DNA from: Vibrio thalassae
GTDB lineage: Bacteria > Pseudomonadota > Gammaproteobacteria > Enterobacterales > Vibrionaceae
Assembly: GCF_900089835.1 (NCBI RefSeq)
Contig: NZ_OANU01000047.1
Coordinates: 1-54,429, forward strand
DNA: 54,429 nt
Direction of reading: 5' to 3'
The notes beneath the pieces were generated by a model, which had not been told where the DNA came from, did no database searches, and saw nothing but the letters and a program-made list of their open reading frames with translations. The translations under genes were made by a program, and so were the position numbers. The first letter of the stretch is position 1. Every line of letters starts with the position of its first letter. Shown piece after piece: positions 7,659 to 16,880 of the stretch.

Positions 7659-8861
7659 TTAGTTGTTAAGTAGCGCCATTGACTGCTGTACTATAACATA
7701 CTCTTCATTGGTTGGGATAACCATTGCTACCGCATCGAGCATCTCAGAGTTACCGATAATACCAGCGTTGCCAAAGCGAGCGTCTTCGTTGCCTTTCACA
7801 TCCTCTTTAAAACCAAGTAGTTTTAGATTGCTTAGGATTTGGCTGCGAATAGGCATTGAGTTTTCGCCAATACCACCAGTAAAGATGATGCCATCAAATG
7901 AATCCAAAGCCGCCAAGTAAGAAGCAATGTACTTTGACACGCGGTAAGTAAAGACTTGAAACGCCAGTTTTGCGCCCTCATGCCCTTGCTCCATAGCTTC
8001 TAGAATACCGCGAGCGTCGCTCGTTAGACCACCGGATACACCCAAGAAACCTGACTCTTTGTTCAGTGCGGTAAACACTTTATCTTGTGACCAACCTTTC
8101 TTTAAAAGGTATTCAATGATACCTGGATCTAAGTCACCGCAACGCGTTCCCATCATAAGGCCAGATAGCGGTGTGAAACCCATCGACGTATCCACTGAAT
8201 CACCCTTGTTGATGGCACAAACAGACGCGCCATTTCCAAGATGCACAGAGATAAAGCTTGAGTTTTCAATTGGCTTATTGATCATTTTTGCCGCTTCACG
8301 GCTAACAAAGTAATGGCTAGTGCCATGGAAACCATAGCGACGGATACCGTAGTCTGTATAAAGCTCTTTAGCGATTGCGCCTGTGTACGCGCGCTCAGGC
8401 ATGGTTTGGTGGAATGCTGTATCAAAGACCGCGAACTGAGGAAGAGAAGGAAAAGCTTCCATTGCGGCGCGAATACCAATTGCACCAGCAGGGTTATGCA
8501 GTGGAGCTAGGTCCGCAAGTTTCTCAATCTCTGCTGTCACTTCTTCGTTGATACGCACAGTTTTAGTGAATTTCTCGCCACCATGAACGATACGATGACC
8601 AACCGCCACGATGTTCTCTTGAAGACCCAGCTCCTCGGTTAAACCAACCAATTTACTGATGGCGATTTTGTGGTGACTATCATCACCTTCAATAGCGATT
8701 TCTGTTTTTTCGCCATTAAACTTCCAGCTCATACGAGATTCAGGAAGGCCAAAGCACTCTCCAAGGCCAGACAGAACTGCTTCACCATTCGCTGAATCGA
8801 TAACAGCAAACTTCAAAGATGAACTACCAGAGTTAATCACGAGAACAAACGAGTTAGACAT
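7659..8861 (-). CDS. ackA: Acetate kinase
   Basis: The enzyme interconverts acetyl phosphate plus ADP with acetate plus ATP in the cytoplasm. The start at ATG 8861 gives MSNSFVLVINSGSSSLKF, the family N-terminal phosphate-binding segment (NSGSSS). GHRIVHGGEKF, FDTAFHQTMP, YGIRRYGFHGTSH and the GARCGD-like MGTRCGDLDPG follow, then FTGGIGENS near the C-terminus. At 400 residues it is full length. No pta gene for phosphotransacetylase lies next to it, although the two are usually paired. The next gene is a serine recombinase. It has its own terminator. This is probably a second ackA copy rather than the classical ackA-pta operon, but that cannot be tested in this window. Confidence 0.93.
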   Translation of the reverse strand: MSNSFVLVINSGSSSLKFAVIDSANGEAVLSGLGECFGLPESRMSWKFNGEKTEIAIEGDDSHHKIAISKLVGLTEELGLQENIVAVGHRIVHGGEKFTKTVRINEEVTAEIEKLADLAPLHNPAGAIGIRAAMEAFPSLPQFAVFDTAFHQTMPERAYTGAIAKELYTDYGIRRYGFHGTSHYFVSREAAKMINKPIENSSFISVHLGNGASVCAINKGDSVDTSMGFTPLSGLMMGTRCGDLDPGIIEYLLKKGWSQDKVFTALNKESGFLGVSGGLTSDARGILEAMEQGHEGAKLAFQVFTYRVSKYIASYLAALDSFDGIIFTGGIGENSMPIRSQILSNLKLLGFKEDVKGNEDARFGNAGIIGNSEMLDAVAMVIPTNEEYVIVQQSMALLNN

Positions 8862-9085
8862 GGGGGGATATCCTGTTTTGGGCATTGCGGGAAGACAACT
8901 TCCTAATAATTGTTTGTATTATTCAATATTTTTTGAATCTTTCAACTTTCTTTTATACAAACAACTGTATCAAAATGATATTTATTGACAACGATCAAGG
9001 TCTTCTTTAATTCGAATCTTGAATTTAATCCCTCGTATTCCTCGATTATAGGGCATCTTCGCCTAAGTTGCATATTCATCATACA

Positions 9086-9112
9086 AAAAAGCCGGGCATC
9101 AGCCCGGCTTTC
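9086..9112 (-). terminator. Intrinsic terminator of deaD
   Basis: An 8-bp GC-rich stem (AGCCGGGC/GCCCGGCT) with an ATCA-type 4-base loop is followed by a T-run on the minus strand. It lies 25 bases downstream of the deaD stop. Confidence 0.85.
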
Positions 9113-9136
9113 AACTATTTTTGAGTATGCGAAGTA

Positions 9137-11050
9137 TTATGCTTCGTCACGACGGTTGCGTGAGAAACTACGCTCGCCACGATGGCTACCACGGTGGTCA
9201 CCGCCACGGTTGCGATCAAAACGACGCTCGCCATCACGACCACGACCGCCTTCACGGTTGCCTTCGCGATTACCACGATAGCTGCCACCTTCACGGTTAC
9301 CACGGTAACCACCGCGGTTGCCATCACGGTTTCCATCACGACGTCCACCTTCACGGCGACCGCGAGGCTCACGGAAATCAGTGAAATCAACCACTACCGC
9401 ACCCGCTTCTTTCTGGCGAATACGAAGTTTACGAAGCTTACCAGCAACTTCAGAAGTCATCTGTTTTGGAAGCTGAACATACGTAGATTCACGATCTAGC
9501 TTAATAGCACCGATAGAACCTTTCGTCAGGCCAAGTTCGTTCGCAAGCGCACCTACGATATCTTTGACTTGAACACCTTGTTCGCGACCAACTTGTAATT
9601 GGTATGTATCCCAATCAGCAGTGTTAAAGCTACGACGTCCTTCACGACCTTCGCGACCGCCCTCACGACCACCTTCACGGCGCTCTTTACGACGTTGTTT
9701 GTCACGCTCAATAGCCGCAACCATTGGGTCTTCACCAATGTAGAAAAGAGGACGTTTGCCTTGTTGACGCTTAAGTAAAATCGCTGCCAATGTTGCTGCG
9801 TCGATTTCTAAGCTCTCTTGTAGTTTTTCTACAAGCTCAGCAAACTTATCTAGAGCGGTATGCTCTTTCTCTTGTTCTAGCTCAGCACCCAGCTTAACTA
9901 GGCGAGCTTCTGCAACTTTGTCACGTAGAGGAAGTTGGATTTCTTCCATAGAAGACTTAGTTACACGCTCAATGGTACGAAGCATGCGAATTTGGTTAGT
10001 GCGAACTAGAAGGATCGCCTTACCTTTACGTCCAGCACGACCAGTACGGCCGATACGGTGGATGTAAGACTCAACATCGAATGGGATGTCATAGTTGAAT
10101 ACGTGTGTAATACGCGGTACGTCAAGACCACGTGCAACAACGTCAGTCGCTACTAGAATATCGATAACACCTTGTTTGATGTGATCAACAGTACGCTCAC
10201 GCAGAGACTGAGGAATATCACCGTGAAGTGCTGCAGCTTTGAAGCCACGCGCAGAAAGCCAATCAGCCAGGCGCTCAGTGTCTTGACGAGTACGTACGAA
10301 TACGATTGACGCGTCGGTTTCTTCGGTTTCAAGAAGACGTGACATTGCTTCGTCTTTCTCTACACCTTTAACAACCCAGAACTGCTGCTCTACTTTGTCT
10401 ACTGTGTGGTTTTTACCAGCAACGTCAACGTACTCTGGCTCACGCAAGAAACGATCAACGATTTTCTTAAGCATTGGAGGCATAGTCGCTGAGAATAGAA
10501 CGCGCTGTGCTGTTTCTGGAGCGTGCTCCATGATCTCTGTTACGTCATCAACAAAGCCCATGTTCAGCATTTCGTCTGCTTCATCAAGAACAAACGTGTG
10601 TACTTCGTCTAGGTGTAGACGGTCACGGTTGATTAAGTCTTGAACACGACCAGGCGTACCAACAACGATGTGAGCACCGTTTTTCAGTGCACGCATTTGA
10701 TCAACGATAGACGCACCACCGTAGATCTCTAATACTTTTAAACCATTGATATTTTGACCAAGGTTTTTCATTTCCGCTGCAACTTGAATAGCAAGTTCGC
10801 GAGTTGGCGCTAGAACCACAGCTTGTGGCTTACGCTGGTCAAGATTTAGCTTGTTAAGCAGTGGAAGAGAGAATGCAGCTGTTTTACCAGTACCAGTTTG
10901 AGCTTTACCTAGTGCATCTTTACCCGCTAACAAGTGCGGAATTGCCGCAGCTTGGATAGGAGTTGGAGATACGAAACCCATTCCGTCAAGAGCAGAAAGG
11001 ATTGAATCGTTCAGCGATAAATCGCTAAACTGAATTGAAGAATCTTGCAT
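9137..11050 (-). CDS. deaD: ATP-dependent RNA helicase DeaD (CsdA)
   Basis: This DEAD-box helicase acts in ribosome assembly and mRNA turnover, mainly in the cold. In order the sequence shows a Q motif (FVSPTPIQ), Walker A AQTGTGKT, PTRELA, VLDEADEML, SATMPP, and in the second domain DVVARGLD and HRIGRTGR. The DbpA-type RNA-binding domain follows at about residues 480-555. The last 80 residues are an arginine/glycine-rich tail of repeated RGG, GNRDGNR and GSYRGNREG units. The start at ATG 11050 gives MQDSSIQFSDLSL, aligned with family N-termini. The ATG at 11068 has no ribosome site. The 637-residue length is normal for DeaD. It diverges from rnb. Confidence 0.92.
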   Translation of the reverse strand: MQDSSIQFSDLSLNDSILSALDGMGFVSPTPIQAAAIPHLLAGKDALGKAQTGTGKTAAFSLPLLNKLNLDQRKPQAVVLAPTRELAIQVAAEMKNLGQNINGLKVLEIYGGASIVDQMRALKNGAHIVVGTPGRVQDLINRDRLHLDEVHTFVLDEADEMLNMGFVDDVTEIMEHAPETAQRVLFSATMPPMLKKIVDRFLREPEYVDVAGKNHTVDKVEQQFWVVKGVEKDEAMSRLLETEETDASIVFVRTRQDTERLADWLSARGFKAAALHGDIPQSLRERTVDHIKQGVIDILVATDVVARGLDVPRITHVFNYDIPFDVESYIHRIGRTGRAGRKGKAILLVRTNQIRMLRTIERVTKSSMEEIQLPLRDKVAEARLVKLGAELEQEKEHTALDKFAELVEKLQESLEIDAATLAAILLKRQQGKRPLFYIGEDPMVAAIERDKQRRKERREGGREGGREGREGRRSFNTADWDTYQLQVGREQGVQVKDIVGALANELGLTKGSIGAIKLDRESTYVQLPKQMTSEVAGKLRKLRIRQKEAGAVVVDFTDFREPRGRREGGRRDGNRDGNRGGYRGNREGGSYRGNREGNREGGRGRDGERRFDRNRGGDHRGSHRGERSFSRNRRDEA

Positions 11051-11414
11051 TGGGATCCCATTTATCAATTATTAACTAAGGTCCCACGAGCTCTACCAAT
11101 TCCAAACTGATCCAGATTGCTTTCTAAAGCAAACCTTAAAGAGCTGATTCCATTCAGATGCGGATAAGTAGCAAATCGCATCAAGCCGCTAGGGACGTAA
11201 ACAAGGAGGCGGATTATTCCCTAAAAGCACAAAAAAAGCCAGAAAAAATTGAAATACATCACAATTTTCTTGTCGATGACAAATTTCTGTATAAACCGTT
11301 ATCAGTTTTACATCCAATACGCTTAAAACCTAATCTCTCGCTCCGTATTTCGGCTAGGCATACTCCGGGCATTTGGGTATAGTGTCCGCACTTTCATTGT
11401 TAAGAAGTAGATAC
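11051..11414. promoter_or_regulatory. Divergent deaD/rnb intergenic region
   Basis: These 364 bases separate two divergent RNA-metabolism genes and must hold both promoters. DeaD leaders are often long and cold-regulated, but I can point to no specific cold-shock box. The stretch includes an A-rich segment at about 11229-11250. No gene on either strand is convincing. Confidence 0.45.
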
Positions 11415-13418
11415 ATGTTCCAAGACAATCCGTTACTTGCACAGCTAAAGCAGCAAATTCAAGAAACTCTTCCTAAAAAAGAAGGGACGATTAAAGCCAC
11501 CGAAAAGGGGTTTGGCTTCTTAGAAGTTGACGCGAAAAATAGTTTCTTTATCCCACCACCATATATGAAAAAGTGTATGCATGGTGACAAAGTTGTCGCA
11601 ATTATCCGTACTGAAAAAGACAGAGAAGTAGCGGAGCCTCAAGAGCTTGTAGAACAAGCTATCACTCGATTCATTGGTCGTGTGAAACTGATTAAAGGGA
11701 AGCTCAACGTTGTTCCTGATAGCCCTACTCTTAAAAAGCTCACACTTAAAGCCAAAACTAAAAAAGGGATTAAGTCTGACGATTTAAATGACGGTGACTG
11801 GGTTGTAGCGCACGTCATTCGTCACCCTTTAAAAGATGATGGCGGTTTCTTCGTAGAAATCACGGAAAAGATCACCGACACTGATGATAAAATTGCACCT
11901 TGGTGGGTTACGTTAGCTCAAAACGATTTACCAAAGACCGAGCCTGCAGGCATCGAAAACTGGGAAATTAATGATCACTCTGATCTAGAGCGTGTCGACC
12001 TAACAAACGTTCCTTTTGTCACTATTGATGGCGAATCAACAAAAGACATGGACGATGCGCTTTACGCAAAGAAAAATGATGATGGCAGCTTTGAGCTGAC
12101 TATTGCGATCGCCGACCCAACCGCTTATATCACACCAGAAGACGATATGGATAAAGTGGCGAGAGAACGCGGCTTTACTATCTACCTTCCTGGACGCAAT
12201 ATCCCTATGCTACCTCGTGATTTAGCAGACGACCTATGTTCGCTAATTGAAAACGAAGTACGCCCTGCGATTTGTTGCAAAGTCACGGTAGGTGCGGACG
12301 GCGTCATTCAAGATGATATTCAATTCTTCGCCGCTAACATCAAGTCTCACGCTCGCCTAGCTTACGACAATGTGTCTGATTGGTTAGAGACTGGAACATG
12401 TGACAAGTGGCAACCAAGTGATGAAATCGCCCAAGTTGTCACTGAGCTCAATGAATTTGCCAACGCTCGTGCAACGTGGCGCGAGACTCATGCCGTTGTA
12501 TTCCCTGATCGCCCAGACTACCGTTTTGAGTTAAGTGAAGACAACGATGTGGTAGCGATCCACGCAGACATGCGTCGCGTCGCGAACCGTCTAGTTGAAG
12601 AGTCCATGATTACCGCTAATATTTGTGCAGGCCGTGTGCTGAGCAAAGCCTACGGCTATGGTGTCTTCAACACTCATCTTGGTTTTAAGGCAGACAAGCT
12701 AAAAGATGTCGTGGAGCTAGTCAACCAAGGCAAAGAAGACAACCTTTATACTGAAGAAGGCCTATCGACTCTTGAAGGATTCGCTCAATTGCGTCGTAAC
12801 CTTGATAGTTTAGATTCAAGTTACCTAGATAATCGAATTCGCAAATACCAAGCGTATAGTGAAATCAGCAACCAGCCAGATGCACATTACGCGATGGGCT
12901 TGGACGTGTACGCAACGTGGACCTCGCCGATTCGTAAATATGGTGACATGGTCAACCATCGTCTGTTGAAAGCCTACATTCTTGGTTGTGAACCAACACA
13001 ACAACCGGATGATGCGTTAGGTGAAGAGCTTGCTCTACATCGTAAACATCACAAGATAGCTGAGCGCACAGTGGGTGATTGGTTATACGCACGCACCCTA
13101 GCAGAAGAGCCTAAAAAGCAAACTCAGTTCACTGCAGAAATCTTCGATATTAATCGCGCTGGAATTCGTGCACGCCTACTTGAGAACGGGGCTTCCGTGT
13201 TTATTCCTAACCCATTGATCGTTGATAATAAAGAGCGAATCGAAGGCAACAATGAGAACGGCACAGTATTGGTTGATAAAGAAGTGGTGTATCGACTAGG
13301 TGATACACTTAAAGTCACGTTAAACGACGTAAACCAAGAAACCCGTAGCTTAATCGCTAAACCTGTCGAAGTGTTTGCTGATACAGCAACAGAAAACAGT
13401 GATAGCGCCACTCAATAG
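11415..13418 (+). CDS. rnb: Exoribonuclease II
   Basis: RNase II degrades single-stranded RNA from 3' to 5', releasing nucleotide monophosphates. The start at ATG 11415 gives [16 protein letters not shown], nearly identical to the E. coli N-terminus. The frame opens 42 bases earlier, but without support. N-terminal cold-shock domains carry [23 protein letters not shown]. The catalytic RNB domain shows [14 protein letters not shown], holding the Mg2+ aspartates, and later [13 protein letters not shown] and [18 protein letters not shown]. The C-terminus has an S1 domain. The 667-residue length is slightly above E. coli's 644. A good terminator follows. Confidence 0.95.
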   Translation: MFQDNPLLAQLKQQIQETLPKKEGTIKATEKGFGFLEVDAKNSFFIPPPYMKKCMHGDKVVAIIRTEKDREVAEPQELVEQAITRFIGRVKLIKGKLNVVPDSPTLKKLTLKAKTKKGIKSDDLNDGDWVVAHVIRHPLKDDGGFFVEITEKITDTDDKIAPWWVTLAQNDLPKTEPAGIENWEINDHSDLERVDLTNVPFVTIDGESTKDMDDALYAKKNDDGSFELTIAIADPTAYITPEDDMDKVARERGFTIYLPGRNIPMLPRDLADDLCSLIENEVRPAICCKVTVGADGVIQDDIQFFAANIKSHARLAYDNVSDWLETGTCDKWQPSDEIAQVVTELNEFANARATWRETHAVVFPDRPDYRFELSEDNDVVAIHADMRRVANRLVEESMITANICAGRVLSKAYGYGVFNTHLGFKADKLKDVVELVNQGKEDNLYTEEGLSTLEGFAQLRRNLDSLDSSYLDNRIRKYQAYSEISNQPDAHYAMGLDVYATWTSPIRKYGDMVNHRLLKAYILGCEPTQQPDDALGEELALHRKHHKIAERTVGDWLYARTLAEEPKKQTQFTAEIFDINRAGIRARLLENGASVFIPNPLIVDNKERIEGNNENGTVLVDKEVVYRLGDTLKVTLNDVNQETRSLIAKPVEVFADTATENSDSATQ

Positions 13419-13434
13419 TCCAAGAGTAAAATGT

Positions 13435-13463
13435 AAAAAGGGAGCTTGATAGCTCCCTTTTTT
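13435..13463 (+). terminator. Intrinsic terminator of rnb
   Basis: The stem GGGAGCT/AGCTCCC with a TGAT loop is preceded by an A-run and followed by six T, so it can act in both directions. It lies between rnb and the convergent 115-residue gene. Confidence 0.85.
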
Positions 13464-13496
13464 CGTAGTAACGAGTAATGTTATTCAGCTTTCAAA

Positions 13497-13844
13497 TCAC
13501 CAAAAATACGCTTTAGGATCTTTTTCGATCTCTCTCATCACTGCGGTGAGATCGCTGCTTTTGCCCAGAAAAGGATATGACATCCAATTGTCCCCTTCAT
13601 CTTCATCGGGGACAAGAATAGACCATTCTCTATTCGAGGAGTCGAACAATACTTTTGCAACAACACTGGTGTAGCTTGAAGAGCTTGAGTCCAATAAATA
13701 ATGAGCTTTGGAAAACAATACGCCATGTTCAACCATTTCAAACAATGACTTACCTAACTCGACAGGCATACTCTTGTTTCGGTTGCTGCACACAATTTCG
13801 GCACATCTTTCTAGGCGACATTGTGACATTTCAATAAGTGTCAT
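13497..13844 (-). CDS. Hypothetical protein, 115 aa
   Basis: The start is ATG 13844, which has GGTGGGG just upstream. The longer frame to 13940 adds a poorly supported leader. The protein is soluble. It begins MTLIEMSQCRLERCAEIVCS, has a serine-rich segment (LLDSSSSSYTSVVAKV) and ends with an acidic stretch (PDEDEGDNWMSYPF) and AYFW. No signal peptide, membrane segment or known motif is visible. It converges on rnb across a shared terminator. It is probably a real gene given the strong ribosome site, but its function is unknown. Confidence 0.6.
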   Translation of the reverse strand: MTLIEMSQCRLERCAEIVCSNRNKSMPVELGKSLFEMVEHGVLFSKAHYLLDSSSSSYTSVVAKVLFDSSNREWSILVPDEDEGDNWMSYPFLGKSSDLTAVMREIEKDPKAYFW

Positions 13845-14028
13845 ATACCCCACCTTTTGGCTGACTATGCGTTTAATATAACTGCTTTTGGCAAAATTTG
13901 TTAGCGCTCCACACCACACTGCAATCATTTTTATTCTCATATTCGTCGACTATGCAACTCCACTTCACAAAACTGTCACACAAACGAAATAAGATGTGGC
14001 AAATTCTCACTTAATTTGGAGTTTATTT

Positions 14029-14844
14029 ATGCTTCGCGTCGCGTTAGCCGCCCTTCTCTCTTTCTCCGCTGTCAGTTCTGTCTCGGCACAAGAAGTCAAT
14101 ATTTCTGGTTCTACTTCTGTTGCTCGAGTCATGGATGTATTAGCAGAACAATACAACAGCAACCATAGTAATACATTTATTGCGGTTCAAGGCATCGGTA
14201 GTACAGCAGGCATTACGCTTGTAGAGAAAGGAGCGACCGATATTGGCATGAGTAGTCGCTATCTTACCGAGCGCGAAAATGGCGAACATCTCGATGTGTT
14301 GCCGATCGCTTATGACGGCCTAGCTATCGTGGTTAACTTAGCTAACCCAATGCAAGACCTATCACGTGAACAGCTATTCGATATCTATAAAGGAAAGATC
14401 ACCAACTGGAAACAAGTTGGCGGACCAGACCAAAGAATTGCGGTGGTGACCAGAGAAGCCTCTTCTGGTACACGTTCAAGTTTCGAAAGTTTGTTGGGAT
14501 TAACCCAAGTGATTAATGACAGGTTAGTCTCTGACATCAATCCAACCAATCTCGTCGTAAATAGCAACAGCATGGTAAAAACCATTGTTAATAACAACCC
14601 GCACGCTATAGGCTATATCTCCGAAGGTTCGGTCGACCGTTCCATCAAAGCGATCACCTTTGAAGGCGTAGAAGCAACGACTAAAAACATTGCCGAGGGT
14701 AAATACAAACTTGCGCGACCTTTCCTATTACTTCACAAGAAAGATGACATCGATGATGATGCAGATAAATTTATCTCGTTTGTCTTATCGCGCGAAGGAC
14801 AGCTACTGATTCAAGAATATGGCTACACGCCAATTAAAAAGTAG
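14029..14844 (+). CDS. PstS-like phosphate-binding periplasmic protein
   Basis: ATG 14029 has TGGAG 7 bases upstream and gives a cleavable signal peptide (MLRVALAALLSFSAVSSVSAQ), so the protein is periplasmic. The mature protein begins with VNISGSTSVARVMDVLAEQY, the SGSTS anion-binding loop of the PBP-like family. GIGSTAGITLVEKGATDIGMSSR, LTREASSGTRSSFE (as TREASSGTRSSF) and AIGYISEGSV follow. These residues normally bind phosphate. No pstC, pstA or pstB gene is adjacent, so it is an orphan binding protein that may serve a transporter elsewhere or act in phosphate sensing. It is about 271 residues, usual for the family. Confidence 0.85.
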   Translation: MLRVALAALLSFSAVSSVSAQEVNISGSTSVARVMDVLAEQYNSNHSNTFIAVQGIGSTAGITLVEKGATDIGMSSRYLTERENGEHLDVLPIAYDGLAIVVNLANPMQDLSREQLFDIYKGKITNWKQVGGPDQRIAVVTREASSGTRSSFESLLGLTQVINDRLVSDINPTNLVVNSNSMVKTIVNNNPHAIGYISEGSVDRSIKAITFEGVEATTKNIAEGKYKLARPFLLLHKKDDIDDDADKFISFVLSREGQLLIQEYGYTPIKK

Positions 14845-14857
14845 TCCATTGTGATTC

Positions 14858-14878
14858 AAGGGGAGTACCGCTCCCCTT
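14858..14878 (+). terminator. Hairpin after the PstS-like gene
   Basis: An 8-bp stem (AAGGGGAG/CTCCCCTT) with a 5-base loop lies 14 bases after the stop. The following bases are not a clear T-run, so terminator strength is uncertain. Confidence 0.6.
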
Positions 14879-14996
14879 AATCCCATCAAAGCTGGACATC
14901 ATCAATACGTAAATCCGACACTTTCGTCATTTCCCATCTCACTGCAAATTGATATGTTATGTAACCAACATAATTCTAGCCTAATAGGAGGCAAGT

Positions 14997-15317
14997 ATGA
15001 TCGTAACTACCACTCAAACCGTTGAAGGGAAACGTATTGTCGCATATAAGGGCGTGATTGCTGGTGAAGCGATACTCGGTGCCAATGTCTTCAAAGACAT
15101 GTTTGCTGGCCTTAGAGATATTGTCGGTGGGCGCTCAGGCACCTATGAGAGAGAGTTGCAACGTGCGCGTGAAATTGCTTTAAGAGAACTTGAACAAAAA
15201 GCAGCAGATGTTGGCGCTAACGCGGTGGTAGGCGTCGATTTAGACTATGAAGTACTAGGTACAGGTAATGGCATGCTTATGGTGTCTGCCAGCGGTACAG
15301 CGGTTGTAGTTGACTAA
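14997..15317 (+). CDS. YbjQ family (UPF0145) protein
   Basis: ATG 14997 follows AGGAGG at good spacing. The 106-residue protein matches the YbjQ/UPF0145 fold: a short N-terminal strand ([12 protein letters not shown]), [33 protein letters not shown], a helix of [28 protein letters not shown], and a final strand [10 protein letters not shown]. These proteins form pentameric rings and are annotated as putative heavy-metal-binding, with no proven activity. It is a single gene, followed by tRNA genes on the opposite strand. Confidence 0.88.
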   Translation: MIVTTTQTVEGKRIVAYKGVIAGEAILGANVFKDMFAGLRDIVGGRSGTYERELQRAREIALRELEQKAADVGANAVVGVDLDYEVLGTGNGMLMVSASGTAVVVD

Positions 15318-15402
15318 TTGGCAATACGCGAGAGCGATAATAGCTGTTACATCTACTGAACAATATCTACTGACAATGGGAGTCGAGTCATGAGTAATAG
15401 AA

Positions 15403-15476
15403 TGGAGGCGCCTCCCGGAGTCGAACCGAGGTCCACGGATTTGCAATCCGCTGCATAGCCACTCTGCCAAGGCGCC
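15403..15476 (-). tRNA. tRNA-Cys (GCA), copy 1
   Basis: Read on the minus strand, a 7-bp acceptor stem starting GGCGCCT, D-arm, anticodon loop TTGCAAA with anticodon GCA, T-arm with GGTTCGACTCC and encoded 3' CCA give a complete 74-base tRNA. It is identical to the copy at 15676 and forms part of a tandem duplication with the Leu gene. Confidence 0.97.
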
Positions 15477-15509
15477 TTAAATTTGTATGCTATTTGATTA
15501 GCTAAGAGA

Positions 15510-15596
15510 TGGTGCCCCGGGCCGGACTTGAACCGGCACAGCGCGAACGCCGAGGGATTTTAAATCCCTTGTGTCTACCAATTCCACCACCAGGGC
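15510..15596 (-). tRNA. tRNA-Leu (TAA), copy 1
   Basis: This is an 87-base class II tRNA with a long variable arm. It starts GCCCTGG, has anticodon TAA in the loop TTTAAAA, T-loop GGTTCAAGTCC and encoded CCA. It closely matches gammaproteobacterial leuZ. Confidence 0.97.
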
Positions 15597-15675
15597 ACGC
15601 AATGACTTGCGATGCCGCTTACTGAACAGTAAAACACCATCTGTTTCTTACCGCTATTGCCGTAAGATTTTAATA

Positions 15676-15749
15676 TGGAGGCGCCTCCCGGAGTCGAACC
15701 GAGGTCCACGGATTTGCAATCCGCTGCATAGCCACTCTGCCAAGGCGCC
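15676..15749 (-). tRNA. tRNA-Cys (GCA), copy 2
   Basis: The 74-base sequence is identical to the copy at 15403, with anticodon GCA and encoded CCA. It is the Cys gene of the second 273-bp unit. Confidence 0.97.
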
Positions 15750-15782
15750 TTAAATTTGTATGCTATTTGATTAGCTAAGAGA

Positions 15783-15869
15783 TGGTGCCCCGGGCCGGAC
15801 TTGAACCGGCACAGCGCGAACGCCGAGGGATTTTAAATCCCTTGTGTCTACCAATTCCACCACCAGGGC
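15783..15869 (-). tRNA. tRNA-Leu (TAA), copy 2
   Basis: The 87-base class II tRNA is identical to the copy at 15510, with anticodon TAA and encoded CCA. It is the Leu gene of the second 273-bp unit. Confidence 0.97.
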
Positions 15870-15948
15870 ACGCAATAACTTGCGATGCCGCTTACCGAAT
15901 AGTAAAACACCATCTATACCTTACCGCTATTGCCGTAAGATTTTAATT

Positions 15949-16024
15949 TGGAGCGACACACGAGGTTCGAACTCGTGACCTCAACCTTGGCAAGGTTGCG
16001 CTCTACCAACTGAGCTAGTGTCGC
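15949..16024 (-). tRNA. tRNA-Gly (GCC)
   Basis: This is a 76-base tRNA on the minus strand. The acceptor stem starts GCGACAC, the anticodon loop is TTGCCAA with anticodon GCC, the T-arm contains GTTCGAACC, and CCA is encoded. It is the first gene of the minus-strand tRNA series, so the cluster promoter should lie just above 16024. Confidence 0.97.
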
Positions 16025-16176
16025 ATGCGTTTTCAACAGACTTCTCCGTGAGAACGAGGTGTACTTTAACGGATTCTATTTTTGCGTCAATAGTAAATTT
16101 TAACTTTATGAATCAACTGCCTAAATATCGAGCCAAGCGGTACGAACCCCATACAATTCGGCTAATTCCACGCCAG

Positions 16177-16422
16177 TTATAAACTGGCGATCTTGCGGTC
16201 GAGTTGATATTTTTCGTCTGTGATAACTTTTTCAAGAACCTCAACGCGTTCCGTTAACCGTTTTATCTGTTGGCTCAGTTCACTATTCGCACTGTCAGCA
16301 TTCGCATTGGCTTTCTCAAGTTCAATGACTCTCATCTTTTCACGATGAGCCAAAAAGTTGCGTAACATACCTCGCCCAAAAATAGCGCCAAAAATAATAA
16401 GAATAACTAACACTTCGGACAT
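16177..16422 (-). CDS. PspB-like small membrane protein
   Basis: ATG 16422 has AGAGG just upstream. A GTG two codons earlier lacks spacing. The 81-residue protein has one N-terminal membrane helix (MSEVLVILIIFGAIFG), a basic stretch (RNFLAHREKMRV) and a coiled coil ending LTERVEVLEKVITDEKYQLDRKIASL. The last part resembles the C-terminus of PspB, the phage-shock inner-membrane protein that relays envelope stress to PspA. No pspA or pspC lies next to it, so it is at most a solitary PspB-like protein. It stands alone between tRNA genes. Confidence 0.6.
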   Translation of the reverse strand: MSEVLVILIIFGAIFGRGMLRNFLAHREKMRVIELEKANANADSANSELSQQIKRLTERVEVLEKVITDEKYQLDRKIASL

Positions 16423-16591
16423 AAGCACCTCTGCGGCTATAGTGATAATTCACCATAGTCGTCGGCAGACTTAAACGCAAACGGTTAGCAATGTCGAAGC
16501 GGTAATTCGGGGCTTAGATCTCAGTCGGATTATTCTAAAGCAAATGTGTGAATAAAAGATAGAAGTGTATATTGGGGGGCTTAAAACGAAC

Positions 16592-16616
16592 AAAACCCCG
16601 ACATTTGTCGAGGTTT
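16592..16616 (-). terminator. Terminator after the third tRNA-Cys
   Basis: On the minus strand a stem AAACCTCGACA/TGTCGGGGTTT, with one mismatch and a 2-base apex, is followed by a T-rich end. It lies just downstream of the tRNA-Cys gene at 16625. Confidence 0.75.
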
Positions 16617-16624
16617 CTGAATAA

Positions 16625-16698
16625 TGGAGGCGCCTCCCGGAGTCGAACCGAGGTCCACGGATTTGCAATCCGCTGCATAGCCACTCTGCCAAGGCGCC
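16625..16698 (-). tRNA. tRNA-Cys (GCA), copy 3
   Basis: The 74-base sequence is the same as the two Cys copies upstream, with anticodon GCA and encoded CCA. It stands alone with its own terminator, outside the 273-bp repeats. Confidence 0.97.
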
Positions 16699-16880
16699 TT
16701 TCTGTAACACATAGAGACATTAGTCTGTCGTGTTCGGCACGTACTTTAAGGATTACGAGACATTAGTCAAATAAAAATCGTCATTGTCTGTTTGCTTGTC
16801 GAGATTCACGCCACTTTGCATAATTCAACACCATGTTTCATGCGCGTATCATTGATAGCGGAGTAAAGGCTATCTGTCCT

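Larger units (their letters stand above)
15403..15948. repeat. 273-bp tandem duplication carrying tRNA-Cys and tRNA-Leu
   Basis: The block starting at 15403 recurs from 15676 with a constant offset of 273 bases. Each unit holds tRNA-Cys, a short spacer, tRNA-Leu and an intergenic tail ending in CCGTAAGATTTTAAT. The tRNA genes are identical, and the tails differ at a few bases (for example around 15604-15656 versus 15877-15929). The duplication is therefore not completely fresh, or the tRNA parts are kept identical by conversion. Confidence 0.9.

Noticed and set aside
9115..9390. Repetitive frames on both strands at the end of deaD
   Set aside because: They are shadows of the arginine/glycine-rich tail codons of DeaD.
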